From Methylovirgula sp. (GTDB lineage: Bacteria; Pseudomonadota; Alphaproteobacteria; Rhizobiales; Beijerinckiaceae), in assembly GCA_030036945.1 (NCBI GenBank), contig JASHSB010000125.1, positions 1-35,055 on the forward strand: 35,055 bases of DNA, given 5' to 3'. A model generated the notes under the pieces. That model saw only the letters and a list, made by a program, of their open reading frames with translations. It searched no databases and was not told the origin of the DNA. The stretch's first letter is position 1. Every line of letters starts with the position of its first letter. Positions 9,278 to 21,250 of this stretch are shown here, in pieces. Made by a program: the position numbers and the translations under genes.

Positions 9278-11092
9278 TTATGCTTTCGGCTCCGGCAGAT
9301 TTAATCGAATATGCAATTCGCGCAATTGCTTGGGCGTTACCGGCGAAGGCGCGCCCATGAGCGGATCCTCGGCGCGCTGGTTCATCGGGAAGAGCACGAC
9401 TTCGCGCAGATTCTCTTCGCCTGCGAGCAGCATGACGATGCGATCGATGCCCGGCGCGATACCGCCATGCGGCGGCGCGCCGTAATGGAAGGCGCGATAC
9501 AGGCCGCCAAAACGTTTCTCGAGATCATCCTCGCTGTAGCCGGCCAGCGCGAAAGCTTTCTTCATGATGTCCGGCCGATGGTTGCGGATCGCGCCCGACG
9601 ACAGTTCGACGCCGTTGCAGACAACATCGTACTGAAAGGCCTTGAGCGATAGGATCGTCGCCTTGTCCGCGGGATCGAGCGCCAGGAAGGCGTCGTGGCC
9701 GTAATTGGGCATGGAAAACGGATTGTGCGAGAAATCGATCTTTCCCTCTTCCTCGTTCCACTCGTACATCGGGAAATCCACGATCCAGCAGAACTGGAAG
9801 ACATCGCTCCTCGAAAGACCAAGTTCGTTACCGATCTTGAGCCGCGCCGCGCCGGCAAGCCGCGCCGCCTTGCCCTCTTGATCGCAGACGAAGAACACCG
9901 CGTCGCCCGCACCGACGTTGGCTTTGGCGGCAATCGCTTGCTGCGCGGCCGCTGGAAGGAATTTCGCGATCGGGCTTTTGCCGGCAAGCTTGCCGTCCGT
10001 GGTCTCGAAAACTACGTAGCCCAGCCCCGGCGCGCCTTCGCCTTTCGCCCAATTGTTGAGCTTGTCGAAAAAAGAGCGCGGTTGCGCGCCGGCGCCCGAT
10101 GCGGGGATGGCGCGCACCACGCCGCCCGTCTTGATAATATTCTTGAACGCGTTGAAGGTGACATCGTCGCGCGAGAACTCTTCCGTTACGTCGACGATGA
10201 CGAGCGGGTTGCGCAAATCCGGTTTGTCGGAGCCGTATTTCAACAATGCCTCGGCATAAGGGATGCGCGGAAAGCTTGGCGTGACCGGCCGCCCGCCGCC
10301 GAACTCCTCGAACACGCCGCGCAGCACCGGTTCGACCGCCGCGAAGACGTCCTCCTGGGTAACGAAACTCATTTCGATGTCGAGCTGATAGAATTCGCCG
10401 GGACTGCGGTCGGCGCGCGCATCCTCGTCGCGAAAACAGGGCGCGATCTGGAAATAGCGGTCGAATCCCGCCGCCATGATGAGCTGCTTGAACTGCTGCG
10501 GCGCTTGCGGCAGCGCATAGAACTTGCCGGGATGCAGCCGCGACGGCACGAGGAAATCGCGCGCCCCTTCCGGGCTCGACGCCGTCAGGATCGGCGTCTG
10601 GAATTCGCAGAAGCCTTGCGCTTTCATGCGTGCGCGCAAACTGTCGACGATCCGGCCGCGCAAGAGGATATTGGCGTGCAGTTTTTCGCGGCGCAAATCG
10701 AGGAAGCGATATTTGAGCCGCATGTCCTCGGGATATTGCTGCTCGCCGAAGACCGGCAGCGGCAGCTCCGCGGCGGGACCGAGCACCTCGATGTCGCGGA
10801 CGTAGACTTCGACGAGTCCAGTGGGCATCTCCGGATTTTCGGTTCCAGCCGGACGTTTGCGTACCGTGCCGTCGATTTTCACGACCCACTCGGAGCGCAA
10901 TTTTTCGGCGCACGCGAAGGCCGGCGAGTCGGGATCGACGACGCATTGCGTGATCCCGTAATGGTCGCGCAGATCGATGAACAGCACGCCGCCGTGATCG
11001 CGGATGCGATGGCACCAGCCGGAAAGCCTGACCTCGGCGCCGGCGTCGGCCGTCCTGAGATCGTTGCACGTATGCGTCCGATAGCGATGCAT
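9278..11092 (-). CDS. aspS: aspartyl-tRNA synthetase
   Basis: [49 protein letters not shown]; class II motifs [56 protein letters not shown]. Confidence 0.97.
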   Translation of the reverse strand: MHRYRTHTCNDLRTADAGAEVRLSGWCHRIRDHGGVLFIDLRDHYGITQCVVDPDSPAFACAEKLRSEWVVKIDGTVRKRPAGTENPEMPTGLVEVYVRDIEVLGPAAELPLPVFGEQQYPEDMRLKYRFLDLRREKLHANILLRGRIVDSLRARMKAQGFCEFQTPILTASSPEGARDFLVPSRLHPGKFYALPQAPQQFKQLIMAAGFDRYFQIAPCFRDEDARADRSPGEFYQLDIEMSFVTQEDVFAAVEPVLRGVFEEFGGGRPVTPSFPRIPYAEALLKYGSDKPDLRNPLVIVDVTEEFSRDDVTFNAFKNIIKTGGVVRAIPASGAGAQPRSFFDKLNNWAKGEGAPGLGYVVFETTDGKLAGKSPIAKFLPAAAQQAIAAKANVGAGDAVFFVCDQEGKAARLAGAARLKIGNELGLSRSDVFQFCWIVDFPMYEWNEEEGKIDFSHNPFSMPNYGHDAFLALDPADKATILSLKAFQYDVVCNGVELSSGAIRNHRPDIMKKAFALAGYSEDDLEKRFGGLYRAFHYGAPPHGGIAPGIDRIVMLLAGEENLREVVLFPMNQRAEDPLMGAPSPVTPKQLRELHIRLNLPEPKA

Positions 11093-11136
11093 GATGGATC
11101 GCGAATTTCGCGGCGTCTCCCGGCTCGAGCCGCTCC

Positions 11137-11754
11137 TTAGGACTTGTTCAAAGCGTCGAGCGCTTCGCCGAACCCGTGAAAGGTCATCGGGAAGGAAACT
11201 TCTTCGCCGGCCGCGTCCCGGAAAATAATGCTGCCGACCGAATTGAGGCCGTGCCAACGGTTAAGCGCGGCGTCGGTCAACAATGCATCCGCAAAACAGC
11301 CGCCCGGGATGCAGCGCACCCATTCGAGTTCGAGGCCCCATTTGTCGTTGGCGTCGGTACGGATGTGCACGGAACTGGGAAACGACACGTTATTCGGAAG
11401 CACCACGACGACGTGCAGGTCGCCGCTGCCGCCCGGCCGCCCGACCGAGATTTTGGCGATCGGCGCCGAGCGATCCTGGGCCTCGATCGTCTGGGAAACC
11501 TCGCAGGAATGCGCCGCGCCTTCCCGGCAGCGCAAGGACCAATCGCCGTAGTTGGTGGTCTTGATTGCCTCTTCCGGCTTGACCGGCTTGGACGCGGCAG
11601 GTTTGGGCGCGGGAGGTTTGGGAGCCGGTTTTGCCGGCGCGGCGGCCGGCGGCGCGGCAGGGGCCTGGGATGTGCCCGTTGTATTCTGCGCGTGGAGCGG
11701 GAGCGAAAATCCGGCCCCGAGGATAAGAACGGCAATGGCGAGACGGTACGACAT
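11137..11754 (-). CDS. invasion-associated locus B (IalB) family protein
   Basis: From internal start [23 protein letters not shown]; Pro/Ala-rich linker then [64 protein letters not shown], the IalB pattern. Confidence 0.88.
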   Translation of the reverse strand: MSYRLAIAVLILGAGFSLPLHAQNTTGTSQAPAAPPAAAPAKPAPKPPAPKPAASKPVKPEEAIKTTNYGDWSLRCREGAAHSCEVSQTIEAQDRSAPIAKISVGRPGGSGDLHVVVVLPNNVSFPSSVHIRTDANDKWGLELEWVRCIPGGCFADALLTDAALNRWHGLNSVGSIIFRDAAGEEVSFPMTFHGFGEALDALNKS

Positions 11755-11908
11755 GGGGCCCGATCGGCAATGGATGACGAGAGGCGCCTTCCATATACGA
11801 GAATTCGCAGGATCGATAGGGCGGCGAAAGTCGTAACCTTCCGGCCGCCACTTCGGGGGGCGCCCTCCCCCTGGCCGGGCGGTACCCTTTCCTTTATCTA
11901 GAAGCCTC

Positions 11909-13078
11909 ATGAGCTTGATTACGACGAGTCGCGGGTTGGCCGAGGTCTGCCGCCGCGTCGCCCAACATCCGTTCATCACTGTCGACACCGAATTCCTCAG
12001 GGAAACGACCTTCTGGCCCAAACTCTGCGTCGTGCAACTCGCTTCGCCCGAGGAAGCGGTGGCGGTCGATGCCCTCGCCGAGGGATTAGATCTCGCTCCT
12101 TTTTTCGATTTGATGGCTGATCCAAAGCTCGTCAAAGTCTTTCACGCTGCACGGCAAGATATTGAAATCATGTGGAATCTCGCAAGGATCATCCCGGCGC
12201 CTTTGTTCGATACGCAGATTGCCGCCATGGTGTGCGGTTTCGGCGAGCAGATTTCCTACGGCGAACTCGCCCAAGCGATCGCCAAGGTGAGCCTCGATAA
12301 ATCGTCGCGGTTCACCGATTGGTCGCGCCGCCCGCTCTCGGAGGCGCAGGTCCAATATGCGATCGCCGACGTGACCCATCTGCGCGACGTCTATGTCCAT
12401 CTGCGCGACCGGCTGGAGGCGAGCGGCCGGCTCAGCTGGCTCGACGACGAGATGGCTCTGCTCACGTCGTCGGCAACTTACGAGCAGCATCCGGAAAGCG
12501 CCTGGGAGCGGTTTCGCAACCGGGTCCGCAAGCCTCGCGATCTTGCCGTCCTCATCGAGGTGGCGGCTTGGCGCGAGACCGAGGCGCAGAGCCGCGACGT
12601 GCCGCGCGGCCGAGTGCTGAAGGACGATACGCTGATGGAGATCGCCCTCGCCGCGCCGCGCACCGCCGAGGAGCTCGGCAATCTGCGCGCCTTTCCGCGC
12701 GGCATGGAGCGCTCGCGCGCCGGCATCGAGATTCTCGCCGCCGTGCATCGCGGTCTGGCGCGCGACCCAAAATCTTTGCCGAAGCTCGTCCGTGAGCGCC
12801 GCTCAGTCGGCGGCGGCGCGACCGTCGAACTCTTGAAGGTGCTGTTGCGCCAAGTCGGCGAGACGCACGGCGTCGCTCCCAAGATGATTGCCACGGCCGA
12901 GGACCTCGAAGCGCTCGCCGCCAACGATCGCGCCAACGTCCCGGCGCTCGCCGGCTGGCGGCGCGAGATCTTCGGCGAGAAGGCGCTGGAGTTGAAACAC
13001 GGACGCCTCGCCCTTACCGTCGAGAACGGCAAAGTGGTGGCCCTCGAATGGCAGGAGCAGGCGGCGCAAGAGGTGTGA
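11909..13078 (+). CDS. rnd: ribonuclease D
   Basis: DEDD exonuclease motifs [57 protein letters not shown]-like C-terminus. Confidence 0.95.
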   Translation: MSLITTSRGLAEVCRRVAQHPFITVDTEFLRETTFWPKLCVVQLASPEEAVAVDALAEGLDLAPFFDLMADPKLVKVFHAARQDIEIMWNLARIIPAPLFDTQIAAMVCGFGEQISYGELAQAIAKVSLDKSSRFTDWSRRPLSEAQVQYAIADVTHLRDVYVHLRDRLEASGRLSWLDDEMALLTSSATYEQHPESAWERFRNRVRKPRDLAVLIEVAAWRETEAQSRDVPRGRVLKDDTLMEIALAAPRTAEELGNLRAFPRGMERSRAGIEILAAVHRGLARDPKSLPKLVRERRSVGGGATVELLKVLLRQVGETHGVAPKMIATAEDLEALAANDRANVPALAGWRREIFGEKALELKHGRLALTVENGKVVALEWQEQAAQEV

Positions 13079-13110
13079 GGGGCGAGCCGGTCGCCGCCGC
13101 TCGGGCGGCC

Positions 13111-14640
13111 CTAATCGCCGATTGCGATGCTTGCCTCGCGGCCGATCAGCCGGGCGAGCTGCTTCAGCCGATTGCTGACTCGTTCGCTAGCCAGCGCCGC
13201 GAGATCCGACGGCAAGGTCAGCGTCAATTTCGACTTCGCGCAAAGCATCGGCGTGCGCGGCAGCACGCCCGCCATCGCCGCCGAGACGAGATAGGCTACC
13301 CGCGTCGCGCCCGCCAACAGCCGCGCCCGGTCGATCATCCGCGGCGGGACGAGCGCCCGGATGCGCGGATTGACGTCGGCGTCGAGCCCCAGATAGCGAT
13401 ACGACATCGCCAGCGCGATGAAGCAGCGCCCCTGATGGTCGATGCCGGTGAACGCCCCATTGGCGACGATACTAAGGCTCTCCTCGCTGCGATAGTCGGG
13501 ATGGGCGCGCCAGTTCACGTCGGCGAGCAGGCAGGCGGCATGCCGCAGCCGTTTCTCCTCGGCGGTCTCGTCGAAACGCGCCGATTCGATGAATCGATCG
13601 GTCCAGGTATAGAGGTCCTCGGCGTGCCCCGGCGAGCGGGCGTTGCTGTCGTTGAAGGCGCGCGCCGCGACGAGCAAGGGATCCTGCCGCCGCTCCGCGT
13701 CGCCGAGCTTTTCGTAGAGCAAGCCCTCGCGCAACCCGGCCGCCGAAATCGTCACCTCCTTCGGCGGCGCGAGGCGGATCATTTCGTCAAGCACGATCGC
13801 TCCATAAGCGAGCAGCGGACGGCGTGCCGGCGCGATACTCTCGACGGAGACCAGCGCCTCGGCGCTCACCCGCTCGACGAGTCCGGCAAAATCCGCCGCC
13901 TCGCGCGCCGGAATGACGTAGCCATGCATGACGCTGAGAAAATAGTTGCGCTGCCGCATGTGCAGCTTGGCGAGCGCCCGCCAGGTTCCGCCGACCGCGT
14001 AGAGCGTGCGTCCGCGCAACTCGCAGAGTAGCTTGACGTTCGCCAATTTCTCGCGAGCGATCTTCTGGGCGATGCGCGGTGAGTGATCCGATGCGTCCAT
14101 GAGCGACAGGCCGCCGAGCGGCAGGCTGACGCTCTTGCCCACTTTCGTTCCGACGATATCGACGAGTTCGAGCGAACCGCCGCCGAGGTCGGCGACCACT
14201 CCGTCCGGATCGTAGAAACCGGAGACGACGCCAAGCGCCGAAAGTTCGGCTTCGCGGCGCGCCGAAAGCAAGGAGACGGGTGCGCCAAGCGCTTCAATCG
14301 CTTCGCCGACGAAGCCGGCTCCGTTCGACGCCTCGCGCGCCGCGGCGGTGGCGATCGCATAGACGGCTTCGACGCCCATAATGGCGATCAGCGCCTTGAA
14401 ACGGCGCAGCGAGGCGAGCGCTTTTTCCACTCCCGCCGCGGAAAGTTTGCCGGTCGTCGCGACGCCGTCGCCGATCGCGCAAAGCGCCTTCTCATTGAAG
14501 ATCGGCGTCGGCGCGCGGCTCAATTCGTCATAGATGACGAGCCGTATCGAATTCGAGCCGATATCGACCACCGCGACGGGGCCTTTGCCGTCCGCCCGGC
14601 AGGCCGAACGCGCGAAAGGCTTTGGCATCAAGATGTTCAT
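13111..14640 (-). CDS. ppx: exopolyphosphatase, Ppx/GppA family
   Basis: [52 protein letters not shown] overlap with the upstream ppk stop. Confidence 0.94.
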   Translation of the reverse strand: MNILMPKPFARSACRADGKGPVAVVDIGSNSIRLVIYDELSRAPTPIFNEKALCAIGDGVATTGKLSAAGVEKALASLRRFKALIAIMGVEAVYAIATAAAREASNGAGFVGEAIEALGAPVSLLSARREAELSALGVVSGFYDPDGVVADLGGGSLELVDIVGTKVGKSVSLPLGGLSLMDASDHSPRIAQKIAREKLANVKLLCELRGRTLYAVGGTWRALAKLHMRQRNYFLSVMHGYVIPAREAADFAGLVERVSAEALVSVESIAPARRPLLAYGAIVLDEMIRLAPPKEVTISAAGLREGLLYEKLGDAERRQDPLLVAARAFNDSNARSPGHAEDLYTWTDRFIESARFDETAEEKRLRHAACLLADVNWRAHPDYRSEESLSIVANGAFTGIDHQGRCFIALAMSYRYLGLDADVNPRIRALVPPRMIDRARLLAGATRVAYLVSAAMAGVLPRTPMLCAKSKLTLTLPSDLAALASERVSNRLKQLARLIGREASIAIGD

Positions 14641-16919
14641 CGCCCCTCAAGCCTTTTGAGCAGCGTCTTCGGACTCGATTCGCGCAACGACTTGCCGCGT
14701 CCCGAGAGGCTCGGATTGGTCATGAAATAGGAATGCGCATTGAATGGTTCCGCGCCGCCGGCGTTAATTCGCGTACTCGAGCCGTCCGGCAGCACGCGAT
14801 AGCTTTGCTGATTGTCGATCAGATTGGCGATCATGATTTGGTCAAGTATCTGATCGTGACAGGTGGCGTTGGTAATCGGCACCAAAGCCTCGACCCGGCG
14901 ATCGAGATTGCGCGTCATCAGGTCGGCCGAAGAAATGTAGACATGCGCTTTAGGATGCGGCAGGCCGTGGCCGCCGCCGAACGCGTATACGCGCGCATGC
15001 TCCAGGAAACGGCCGACGATCGATTTCACCCGGATGTTGTCGGAGAGCCCGGCGACGCCCGGCCTGAGGCAGCAGATGCCGCGCACGACGAGATCGATCT
15101 TGGCGCCCGCCTGGCTCGCGCCGTAGAGCGCGTCGACGATCTGCGGATCGACGAGCGCGTTGCATTTGCCCCAGATCGCCCCGGGCTTTCCGGCCCGCGC
15201 GAATGCTCCCTCTTGCGCGATATGTTCGAGCAGACGCGTTTTTAGGTTGAGCGGCGAGATCGCCATCCGTTCGAGCCCGGCGGGCTCGGCGTAGCCGGTG
15301 ATGTAGTTGAACGCCCGCGACACGTCGCGGCCGATCGTCGGATCGGCGGTGAAAAAGGAAATGTCGGTATAAATGCGCGCCGTGACCGGATGATAATTGC
15401 CGGTGCCGAGGTGACAATAGGTGACGAGCGAGCCCTGTTCGCGGCGCACGATCATCGAGAGCTTGGCATGCGTTTTCAGCGCGAGAAATCCGAAGACCAC
15501 CTGCACACCGGCGCGTTCGAGGTCGCGCGCCCAGCGGATATTGGCTTCCTCGTCGAATCGCGCCCTGAGTTCGACAAGCGCGGTCACCGATTTACCGGCT
15601 TCCGCCGCTTCGATCAAGGCGCGGATGATCGGGCTGTCGTTGGAGGTGCGGTACAGCGTCTGCTTGATCGCCACGACGTTCGGATCGGCCGCCGCTTGCT
15701 TGAGAAACTGCACGACGACATCGAACGATTCGTAAGGATGATGGACCACGAGGTCCTTCTGCTTGATCGCCAAGAAGCAGTCGCCGCCGTTGTCGCGTAC
15801 TCGTTCCGGGAAGCGCGGATTGTAGGGCTTGAACTTGAGCTCCGGCCGATCGATGCCGACCAGTTCGGCGAGTTCGTTCTGCGCGAGCATCCCGTCGAGC
15901 ACGAAGATCTCGTCGGGAACGACGTCGAGCTCCTCGGCGACGAAATTGCGCAATTGTTCAGGCATCAGATTGTCGACTTCGAGCCGGATGACCGAACCGC
16001 GCCGCCGCCGCTTCAAGGCGCTTTCGAAAAGGAGGACCAAGTCTTCCGCCTCTTCCTCGACTTCGAGATCGCTGTCGCGAATGACCCTAAAGACACCCGA
16101 GCCGCGCACCAGATAGCCGGGGAACAAAGCTTGCGTGAACATGCCGACGAGCGATTCGAGCGGCATGAAACGCTGACCGCTCGGGCCGTCGGGCATGCGC
16201 ACGAAGCGGCCGATCTTGGCCGGTAGCCGGACGAGCGCCTTCAAATATCTGTTGTCGCGCGGCTGCACGAGCTCCAGCGCCATCGTGAAGCCGAGATTGG
16301 GAATGAACGGAAACGGATGCGCTGGATCGATGGCGAGCGGCGTCAAGACCGGAAAGACGTGAAGCAGAAAGTACTGTTCGAGCCAGGCGACGTCGGATGG
16401 TTCGAGTTCCTGCGGGTCGGCGAGGATTATCCCGACCCCGCGCAGCTCGCCGCGCAGTTCGCGCCAACGGCGCTGCTGTTCGGCGGCGAGAAGTGCGGCC
16501 CGCTCGCGGATCTTCACCAACTGGTCGGCGGGCGTCAGCCCGTCTTCGGACGGCGTCGAGACGCCGGCGCGCACCTGGCCGCGCAAGCCCGCCACACGCA
16601 CCATGAAGAACTCGTCGAGGTTGTTGGCGGAGATCGACAGAAACCGCAACTGTTCGAGCAGCGGGTGATTGCGGTTCGAGGCTTCCTGAAGAACCCGCCG
16701 GTTGAATTCGAGCCAAGAAAGTTCGCGATTGATGAACCGCGCCGGCGACTGGGCGAGTTCGGCGGGGCGCTCGGCGAGACTGCCGAGCTCGTTCATGATC
16801 GGGATCGAGGCGGCGGGCGAAGATTCCCCGGCAAGCGCCGGGTCGGCGACGGGTTGCGCCGTGTCGGCATTGTGGTCCGAATCTTCGACGGATCTCAGGC
16901 TTTCACCGGTTGGCTGCAA
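14637..16919 (-). CDS. ppk: polyphosphate kinase 1 (probable TTG start)
   Basis: [92 protein letters not shown] upstream of TTG at 16919. Confidence 0.96.
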   Translation of the reverse strand: MQPTGESLRSVEDSDHNADTAQPVADPALAGESSPAASIPIMNELGSLAERPAELAQSPARFINRELSWLEFNRRVLQEASNRNHPLLEQLRFLSISANNLDEFFMVRVAGLRGQVRAGVSTPSEDGLTPADQLVKIRERAALLAAEQQRRWRELRGELRGVGIILADPQELEPSDVAWLEQYFLLHVFPVLTPLAIDPAHPFPFIPNLGFTMALELVQPRDNRYLKALVRLPAKIGRFVRMPDGPSGQRFMPLESLVGMFTQALFPGYLVRGSGVFRVIRDSDLEVEEEAEDLVLLFESALKRRRRGSVIRLEVDNLMPEQLRNFVAEELDVVPDEIFVLDGMLAQNELAELVGIDRPELKFKPYNPRFPERVRDNGGDCFLAIKQKDLVVHHPYESFDVVVQFLKQAAADPNVVAIKQTLYRTSNDSPIIRALIEAAEAGKSVTALVELRARFDEEANIRWARDLERAGVQVVFGFLALKTHAKLSMIVRREQGSLVTYCHLGTGNYHPVTARIYTDISFFTADPTIGRDVSRAFNYITGYAEPAGLERMAISPLNLKTRLLEHIAQEGAFARAGKPGAIWGKCNALVDPQIVDALYGASQAGAKIDLVVRGICCLRPGVAGLSDNIRVKSIVGRFLEHARVYAFGGGHGLPHPKAHVYISSADLMTRNLDRRVEALVPITNATCHDQILDQIMIANLIDNQQSYRVLPDGSSTRINAGGAEPFNAHSYFMTNPSLSGRGKSLRESSPKTLLKRLEGR

Positions 16920-17206
16920 GATTGGCTCCTTCAGATTGGCTTACCCAAGCCAAAGCTGCGTTTTGGCGATGATGTTATCATGACTTCCCCAGCCTGGGCG
17001 GGCTTGTGAATCAAGCCAGCGGCAATAAAGTAAAGGCTTAATTCCCAAGCGTTTTGGCGGAAAGCGCCGGCGTTATCCGTGCTGCTGCCGGACGGGTGCC
17101 GCCGCCGCCGGCAGATCGCGGCCCGAGGTACGACGTTCGCGCTGGCGGCCTAGCCCATAATCCGCTACTTGAGCGGCGCTGGGGTGAAAATCGCTTGGGA
17201 GGATTC

Positions 17207-17473
17207 ATGAAGAAGTTCATCGGCGCGGCAATGCTCGGCAGCGTGCTTTTAGCGGTTCCCGCCGCGGCCCAGGCGCCCAAGCCGCTGGAGAAATGCCGCG
17301 TGGCGGAAGTCAATCCGGTCACGAATCATGTGGACTGCGTCGATCCGCTCGGCGCGCCAATCGATCCGAAAGCGGCGAGCCCATGCCAAGGGATGCACCG
17401 GACCGGCGGGTGGACGATGTCGAACGGCTGCGATACGCCGCCGGCTCCGGCCAGCACTCCATTGCCGAATTGA
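17207..17473 (+). CDS. small exported cysteine-containing protein
   Basis: Internal ATG preceded by GGGAGGATTC; signal peptide MKKFIGAAMLGSVLLAVPAAAQA then KPLEKCRVAEVNPVTNHVDCVDPLGAPID. Confidence 0.65.
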   Translation: MKKFIGAAMLGSVLLAVPAAAQAPKPLEKCRVAEVNPVTNHVDCVDPLGAPIDPKAASPCQGMHRTGGWTMSNGCDTPPAPASTPLPN

Positions 17474-17494
17474 CGCCTACGCCGGCGGACGCGC

Positions 17495-17713
17495 TCACTC
17501 GTCGCCGTGGGCGCGTTCGTCGATGGTGATCGTCTTCATGTTCGAGAAATCGACGGTCACCGGCTGCTTCTCGCGCGCCGCCGCCATCTGAAACGTCTTG
17601 ATGACGTGTTCTAGCCGCCGATACGTCTCCTTATATTCTGGCGTCTTCTCGGAAATGCCGAGCGGCTGCAGGCAGAATTCGATGATCTCCCGCGGCCTGT
17701 TGAACTTACTCAT
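17495..17713 (-). CDS. hypothetical 72-aa cytoplasmic protein
   Basis: MSKFNRPREIIEFCLQPLGISEKTPEYKETYRRLEHVIKTFQMAAAREKQPVTVDFSNMKTITIDERAHGDE; protein-like composition; GGAGAC upstream. Confidence 0.6.
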   Translation of the reverse strand: MSKFNRPREIIEFCLQPLGISEKTPEYKETYRRLEHVIKTFQMAAAREKQPVTVDFSNMKTITIDERAHGDE

Positions 17714-17728
17714 TGATGTCTCCTTGGT

Positions 17729-18334
17729 TCATAATTCCGATCGCGCCGCCGGAAATTCGCCGGCAAAGACGAAGTCGCTTTGCGGGCGGCGGCCGTTAGG
17801 GACCTCCCGGCCGCGCAGATGCTCGGGAAGAAGCGACTCGTCGGCGTGCCGCCCGATCGCGATCGCGGCTTCGGGGCGATAGTCCTCGGGGATCCTGAGA
17901 TCGACGACGGTGCGCGCCACGTCGAAGCCGGCCATGCCATGCGCCGCCCAGCCAAGCCGCATCGCTTCGAGCGCAAAATAGCCCCAGGCGGTCCCGGTAT
18001 CGAAGGAATGGGTGCGCGAGACGACGACCTCGTCGGTACCCGATACCGGGCGCGTCGTCTTCGAGACGAGGATGACGAGCGCGCCGGCATTCCTCGCCCA
18101 GACGCGGTTGCCTTCATGGAGCAGAGCCAGAAACCGGTCGAAGTCCGGCGTGCCCGCGAGCGCGTAAAGAAAGCGCCAGGGCTGCAGATTGCTCGCCGAC
18201 GGCGCCCAACGCGCCGCTTCGAACATGGTGCGCAGATCGTATTCGGGCAGCGCTTCGCCCGTAAAGGAGCGCGGCGACCAGCGCGCGGTGAACTGCGAGT
18301 CGATCGGATAATCGGCGACGCGCGGATTATTCAT
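17729..18334 (-). CDS. nitroreductase family protein
   Basis: RWSPRSFTGEALPEYDLRTMFEAARWAPSASNLQPWRFLYA, TGTAWGYFALEAMRLGWAAHGMAGFD. Confidence 0.92.
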   Translation of the reverse strand: MNNPRVADYPIDSQFTARWSPRSFTGEALPEYDLRTMFEAARWAPSASNLQPWRFLYALAGTPDFDRFLALLHEGNRVWARNAGALVILVSKTTRPVSGTDEVVVSRTHSFDTGTAWGYFALEAMRLGWAAHGMAGFDVARTVVDLRIPEDYRPEAAIAIGRHADESLLPEHLRGREVPNGRRPQSDFVFAGEFPAARSEL

Positions 18335-18364
18335 CCGGATTCCCTAACCCCAAATCAATGCGGC

Positions 18365-18697
18365 TCATGCGCCCGATCGGCCGCGCCGCAGGCCATAAAG
18401 GAAGACGCCGATGCCGCGCGCCGGCAGATGTTCCGGGACCGGATCATAGCCCGAGGTTCCCCACGGATGACAGCGGCAGATTCGTGCGAGGCCAAGAAGC
18501 CCGCCGGCCCAAAGTCCATGCTGCGCGATGGCCTCGTCGATATAGGCCGAGCAACTCGGCGTATGCCGGCATTGGCGCCCGACCAAAGCCGAGAGACTCA
18601 GCTGATAGGCGCGGATGACGAGATGCGCGGCGCGGCGGGTCCATCGGGATGGGCCCGCAAGCTCGAGTAAACGCGGGCTCGCCTCATTCCGCGGCAT
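18365..18697 (-). CDS. yidD: membrane protein insertion efficiency factor YidD
   Basis: AYQLSLSALVGRQCRHTPSCSAYIDEAIAQHGLWAGGLLGLARICRCHPWGTSGYDPVPE is diagnostic. Confidence 0.95.
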   Translation of the reverse strand: MPRNEASPRLLELAGPSRWTRRAAHLVIRAYQLSLSALVGRQCRHTPSCSAYIDEAIAQHGLWAGGLLGLARICRCHPWGTSGYDPVPEHLPARGIGVFLYGLRRGRSGA

Positions 18698-19130
18698 GGG
18701 TCGCCCTGGCTTCGATCTGCGCCGCTGCAGCGGCGGCCGCCTCGAAGGTCAATAGCGTGGAGGCATGCCGGGCCTTATAATCGCGTATAGGCTCGAGCAC
18801 TGCGATCTCCGCCCATTTGCCTTTGGGGGGCGCCCCGTTCTCTTTGAGCATGGCACGGACCCGATCGCGCAATTCCCGCAGCTCCGGCGCGGTTGCGCCG
18901 ATTACGTTGCGCGCCATGATCGAGGCCGCGGCCTGGCCCAGCGCACAGGCCTTCACGTCATGCGCGAAATCGACGACTTTCCCGTCGCGCATCACAAGAT
19001 CGACGATCACCGTCGAGCCGCAGAGCTTGGAATGGGCGCGGGCCGTCGCATCGGGATGCGCCAATCGGCCTTGGCGGGGAATATTCGCCGCCAATTCGAG
19101 GATCTTCTGGTTGTAAACGTCGTTCAGCAT
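18684..19130 (-). CDS. iron-sulfur cluster assembly scaffold (IscU/NifU-N-like) protein
   Basis: From internal start MLNDVYNQKILELAANIPRQGRL; CGSTVIVDLVMRDGKVVDFAHDVKACALGQAAASIMARNVIG retains cysteines. Confidence 0.88.
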   Translation of the reverse strand: MLNDVYNQKILELAANIPRQGRLAHPDATARAHSKLCGSTVIVDLVMRDGKVVDFAHDVKACALGQAAASIMARNVIGATAPELRELRDRVRAMLKENGAPPKGKWAEIAVLEPIRDYKARHASTLLTFEAAAAAAAQIEARATHAAE

Positions 19131-19294
19131 GGCCAGAATGGCAAAATATACTCGCGGATGACGGCGTGGAATAAACCCTATATAGGATGTTGAGGCTTGG
19201 CGAACGAGATTTGGGAGGTTTGCTGCCAAAAGGACCGTAACGGCCTTGTTCGGCAAGGGTTCGGGCCTTAGATCACACCAACAGGAGGCACCAC

Positions 19295-19933
19295 ATGGAT
19301 GACGTGGTTAAGTCCTTGCTCGAACGCCAACAGCAGCTTAAGCCCGCCGCGAATTCCCCGCCCCGCCCCAGCCGCGAAGAAGCCGAAGCCGCCGTACGGA
19401 CCCTGATCCTGTGGGCCGGCGACGATCCGGCGCGGGAGGGTTTGCGCGATACGCCGCGGCGCGTCGTCAAAGCGTATGAGGAATTCTTTTCCGGCTACCG
19501 CGCCGATCCGGGCGATCTGCTGTCGCGCGTCTTTGAAGAAGTGCATGGCTACGACGATTTGATCCTCGTCCGCGACATCCCGTTCTCGTCGCATTGCGAG
19601 CATCACATGGTGCCGTTCGTCGGCAAGGCTCACATCGCCTATTACGTCGGCGAAGAGGGCGTCGTCGGACTTTCCAAGCTTGCCCGGCTCGTTGATATCT
19701 ACGCACGCCGGCTGCAGACGCAGGAGGCGATGACCGCCGAAATCGTCGGCGCCATCGAGCGCTACTTGAAGCCGCGCGGCTGCGCGGTGATGATCGAAGC
19801 CGAACACATGTGCATGTCGATGCGCGGCGTGCTCAAGCAAGGCACGATGACGGTGACCAACCAGTTCAGTGGCGTCTTCCGCGACGATCCCGCCGAGCAG
19901 GTGCGCTTCCTGACGATGGTGCGCGGCAAATAG
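19295..19933 (+). CDS. folE: GTP cyclohydrolase I
   Basis: [23 protein letters not shown]-like segment, [47 protein letters not shown] upstream. Confidence 0.97.
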   Translation: MDDVVKSLLERQQQLKPAANSPPRPSREEAEAAVRTLILWAGDDPAREGLRDTPRRVVKAYEEFFSGYRADPGDLLSRVFEEVHGYDDLILVRDIPFSSHCEHHMVPFVGKAHIAYYVGEEGVVGLSKLARLVDIYARRLQTQEAMTAEIVGAIERYLKPRGCAVMIEAEHMCMSMRGVLKQGTMTVTNQFSGVFRDDPAEQVRFLTMVRGK

Positions 19934-19947
19934 GCCCGGACGCAACG

Positions 19948-20358
19948 ATGTCCCTGCCCTTCCCGATTGCCGGGAGCAAATCGGAGCTCGAAGAAGGCGG
20001 CGTCTTTACGCCGCGCTTCGACGCCGACGGGCTGATCGGCTGTATCGTGACCGACGCCCGCGACGGCGCGGTGTTGATGTTTGCGCACATGAACGAGGCG
20101 GCGCTGCGCCTGACGATCGAAACCGGCGTCGCGCATTATTGGTCGCGCTCGCGCCAACGCCTGTGGCGCAAGGGCGATACCTCGGGGCAACGTCAGAACG
20201 TCAAGGAAATCCGTACCGACTGCGATCAGGACGTGCTGCTCTTGAACGTCGAGCCGGGCGGCGACGGCGGCGCCTGCCATACAAGGCGGCGCTCGTGCTT
20301 CTATCGGCGGCTCGCCCCGGGCCCGCAAAGCGTCACGCTGGTTTTCGACGAAGAGTGA
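19948..20358 (+). CDS. hisI: phosphoribosyl-AMP cyclohydrolase
   Basis: [76 protein letters not shown]. Confidence 0.96.
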   Translation: MSLPFPIAGSKSELEEGGVFTPRFDADGLIGCIVTDARDGAVLMFAHMNEAALRLTIETGVAHYWSRSRQRLWRKGDTSGQRQNVKEIRTDCDQDVLLLNVEPGGDGGACHTRRRSCFYRRLAPGPQSVTLVFDEE

Positions 20359-20371
20359 CGTAGAACAAGAA

Positions 20372-20395
20372 ACGCCGCCCTTGCCCGGGCGGCGT
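20372..20395. terminator. candidate bidirectional hairpin terminator between convergent hisI and CBS gene
   Basis: ACGCCGCCC-TTGCCC-GGGCGGCGT, perfect 9-bp stem, located between convergent gene ends 20358 and 20420; no long U tract. Confidence 0.5.
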
Positions 20396-20419
20396 CTGCT
20401 CGTCGGCAATATCGGTCGC

Positions 20420-20851
20420 TCAGACGGCGGCGATATATTCGCGCAGCGCCGATTGCTCGTGTTCCATTTCGGCGAGGCGATATTTCACCGCATCGCCAAT
20501 CGACACGATGCCGGCAAGTCTGCCGTCCTTGAGCACTGGAACATGCCGAAAACGGCCGGCGGTCATTTTCTCGACCGTCGCCAGCACCGTTTCATCCTCG
20601 GTGGCGGTGACGACTTGCGTCGTCATGTGCATCGAAGCGGCGTCGTCGAGCGCCTTGGCGCCACGCCTACCGACCGCGCGCACGATGTCACGCTCGGAAA
20701 GAATTCCTAGCACGCTGCCTTGAACGTCGGCGATAACCACGGCACCAATACCGCGCGCCGCGAGAATTTCCGCGACTTCCTTCAAAGTTCTGTGCGGCTG
20801 CGCCGTCAGAACCTCACGGCCCTTGGTCGCGAGTATCCGCGCCACAGTCAT
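20420..20851 (-). CDS. CBS-domain pair protein
   Basis: Internal start MTVARILATKGREVLTAQPHRTLKEVAEILAARGIGAVVIAD..GILSERDIVRAV and second CBS VVTATEDETVLATVEKMTAGRFRHVPVLKDGRLAGIVSIGDAVKYRL; GGAGGG upstream. Confidence 0.92.
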   Translation of the reverse strand: MTVARILATKGREVLTAQPHRTLKEVAEILAARGIGAVVIADVQGSVLGILSERDIVRAVGRRGAKALDDAASMHMTTQVVTATEDETVLATVEKMTAGRFRHVPVLKDGRLAGIVSIGDAVKYRLAEMEHEQSALREYIAAV

Positions 20852-21250
20852 TTTACCCTCCTCTTTGGTCACTATCGTAGCGTTTCCTATTCCCATTCCA
20901 TCGCTCTTTTGCGGCGACTGGAGCGATGCAGAATGCTCTTCTTCCGGCGTAGGCGCAAGATTCAAGCTTTCCCGCCCGCCCCGCTCGTCCCAATTGTCCA
21001 AGGCGTTTCCGAGGGAGATTCCAAAATGTCATGCAATTACGCCTCGAAGTTAAGGTTGATCTCGCTGCGACGGCGTTGCTGCAGCGCACCGAAGCAGACC
21101 GCCTTCGCAATCCGTCGGGTTGCATTCATCGCAAGCGCGGACGAGAAACCGCTTTTCGAACCGAATGAACGTCACGGCGATGCCGAAGTTCCCCTGTGAC
21201 GCGGCGACAGCGTTGCAGTCGTGGAAAAGCTCACGCCGAAGTGCGCAAGT

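Noticed and set aside
9695-11140. 481-aa plus-strand ORF opposite aspS
   Set aside because: Shadow ORF of the aspS coding frame; no domain-like pattern.
11755-12135. N-terminal extension of the IalB-like ORF
   Set aside because: Overlaps rnd antisense; the signal peptide begins at ATG 11754.
13048-14031. Plus-strand ORF over ppx, adjoining rnd
   Set aside because: Lies antisense to the well-supported ppx gene, with low-complexity Arg-rich composition.
18365-19130. Overlap of yidD with the IscU-like gene as a novel coupling
   Set aside because: Short 14-nt co-directional overlap; ordinary operon packing rather than a new arrangement.
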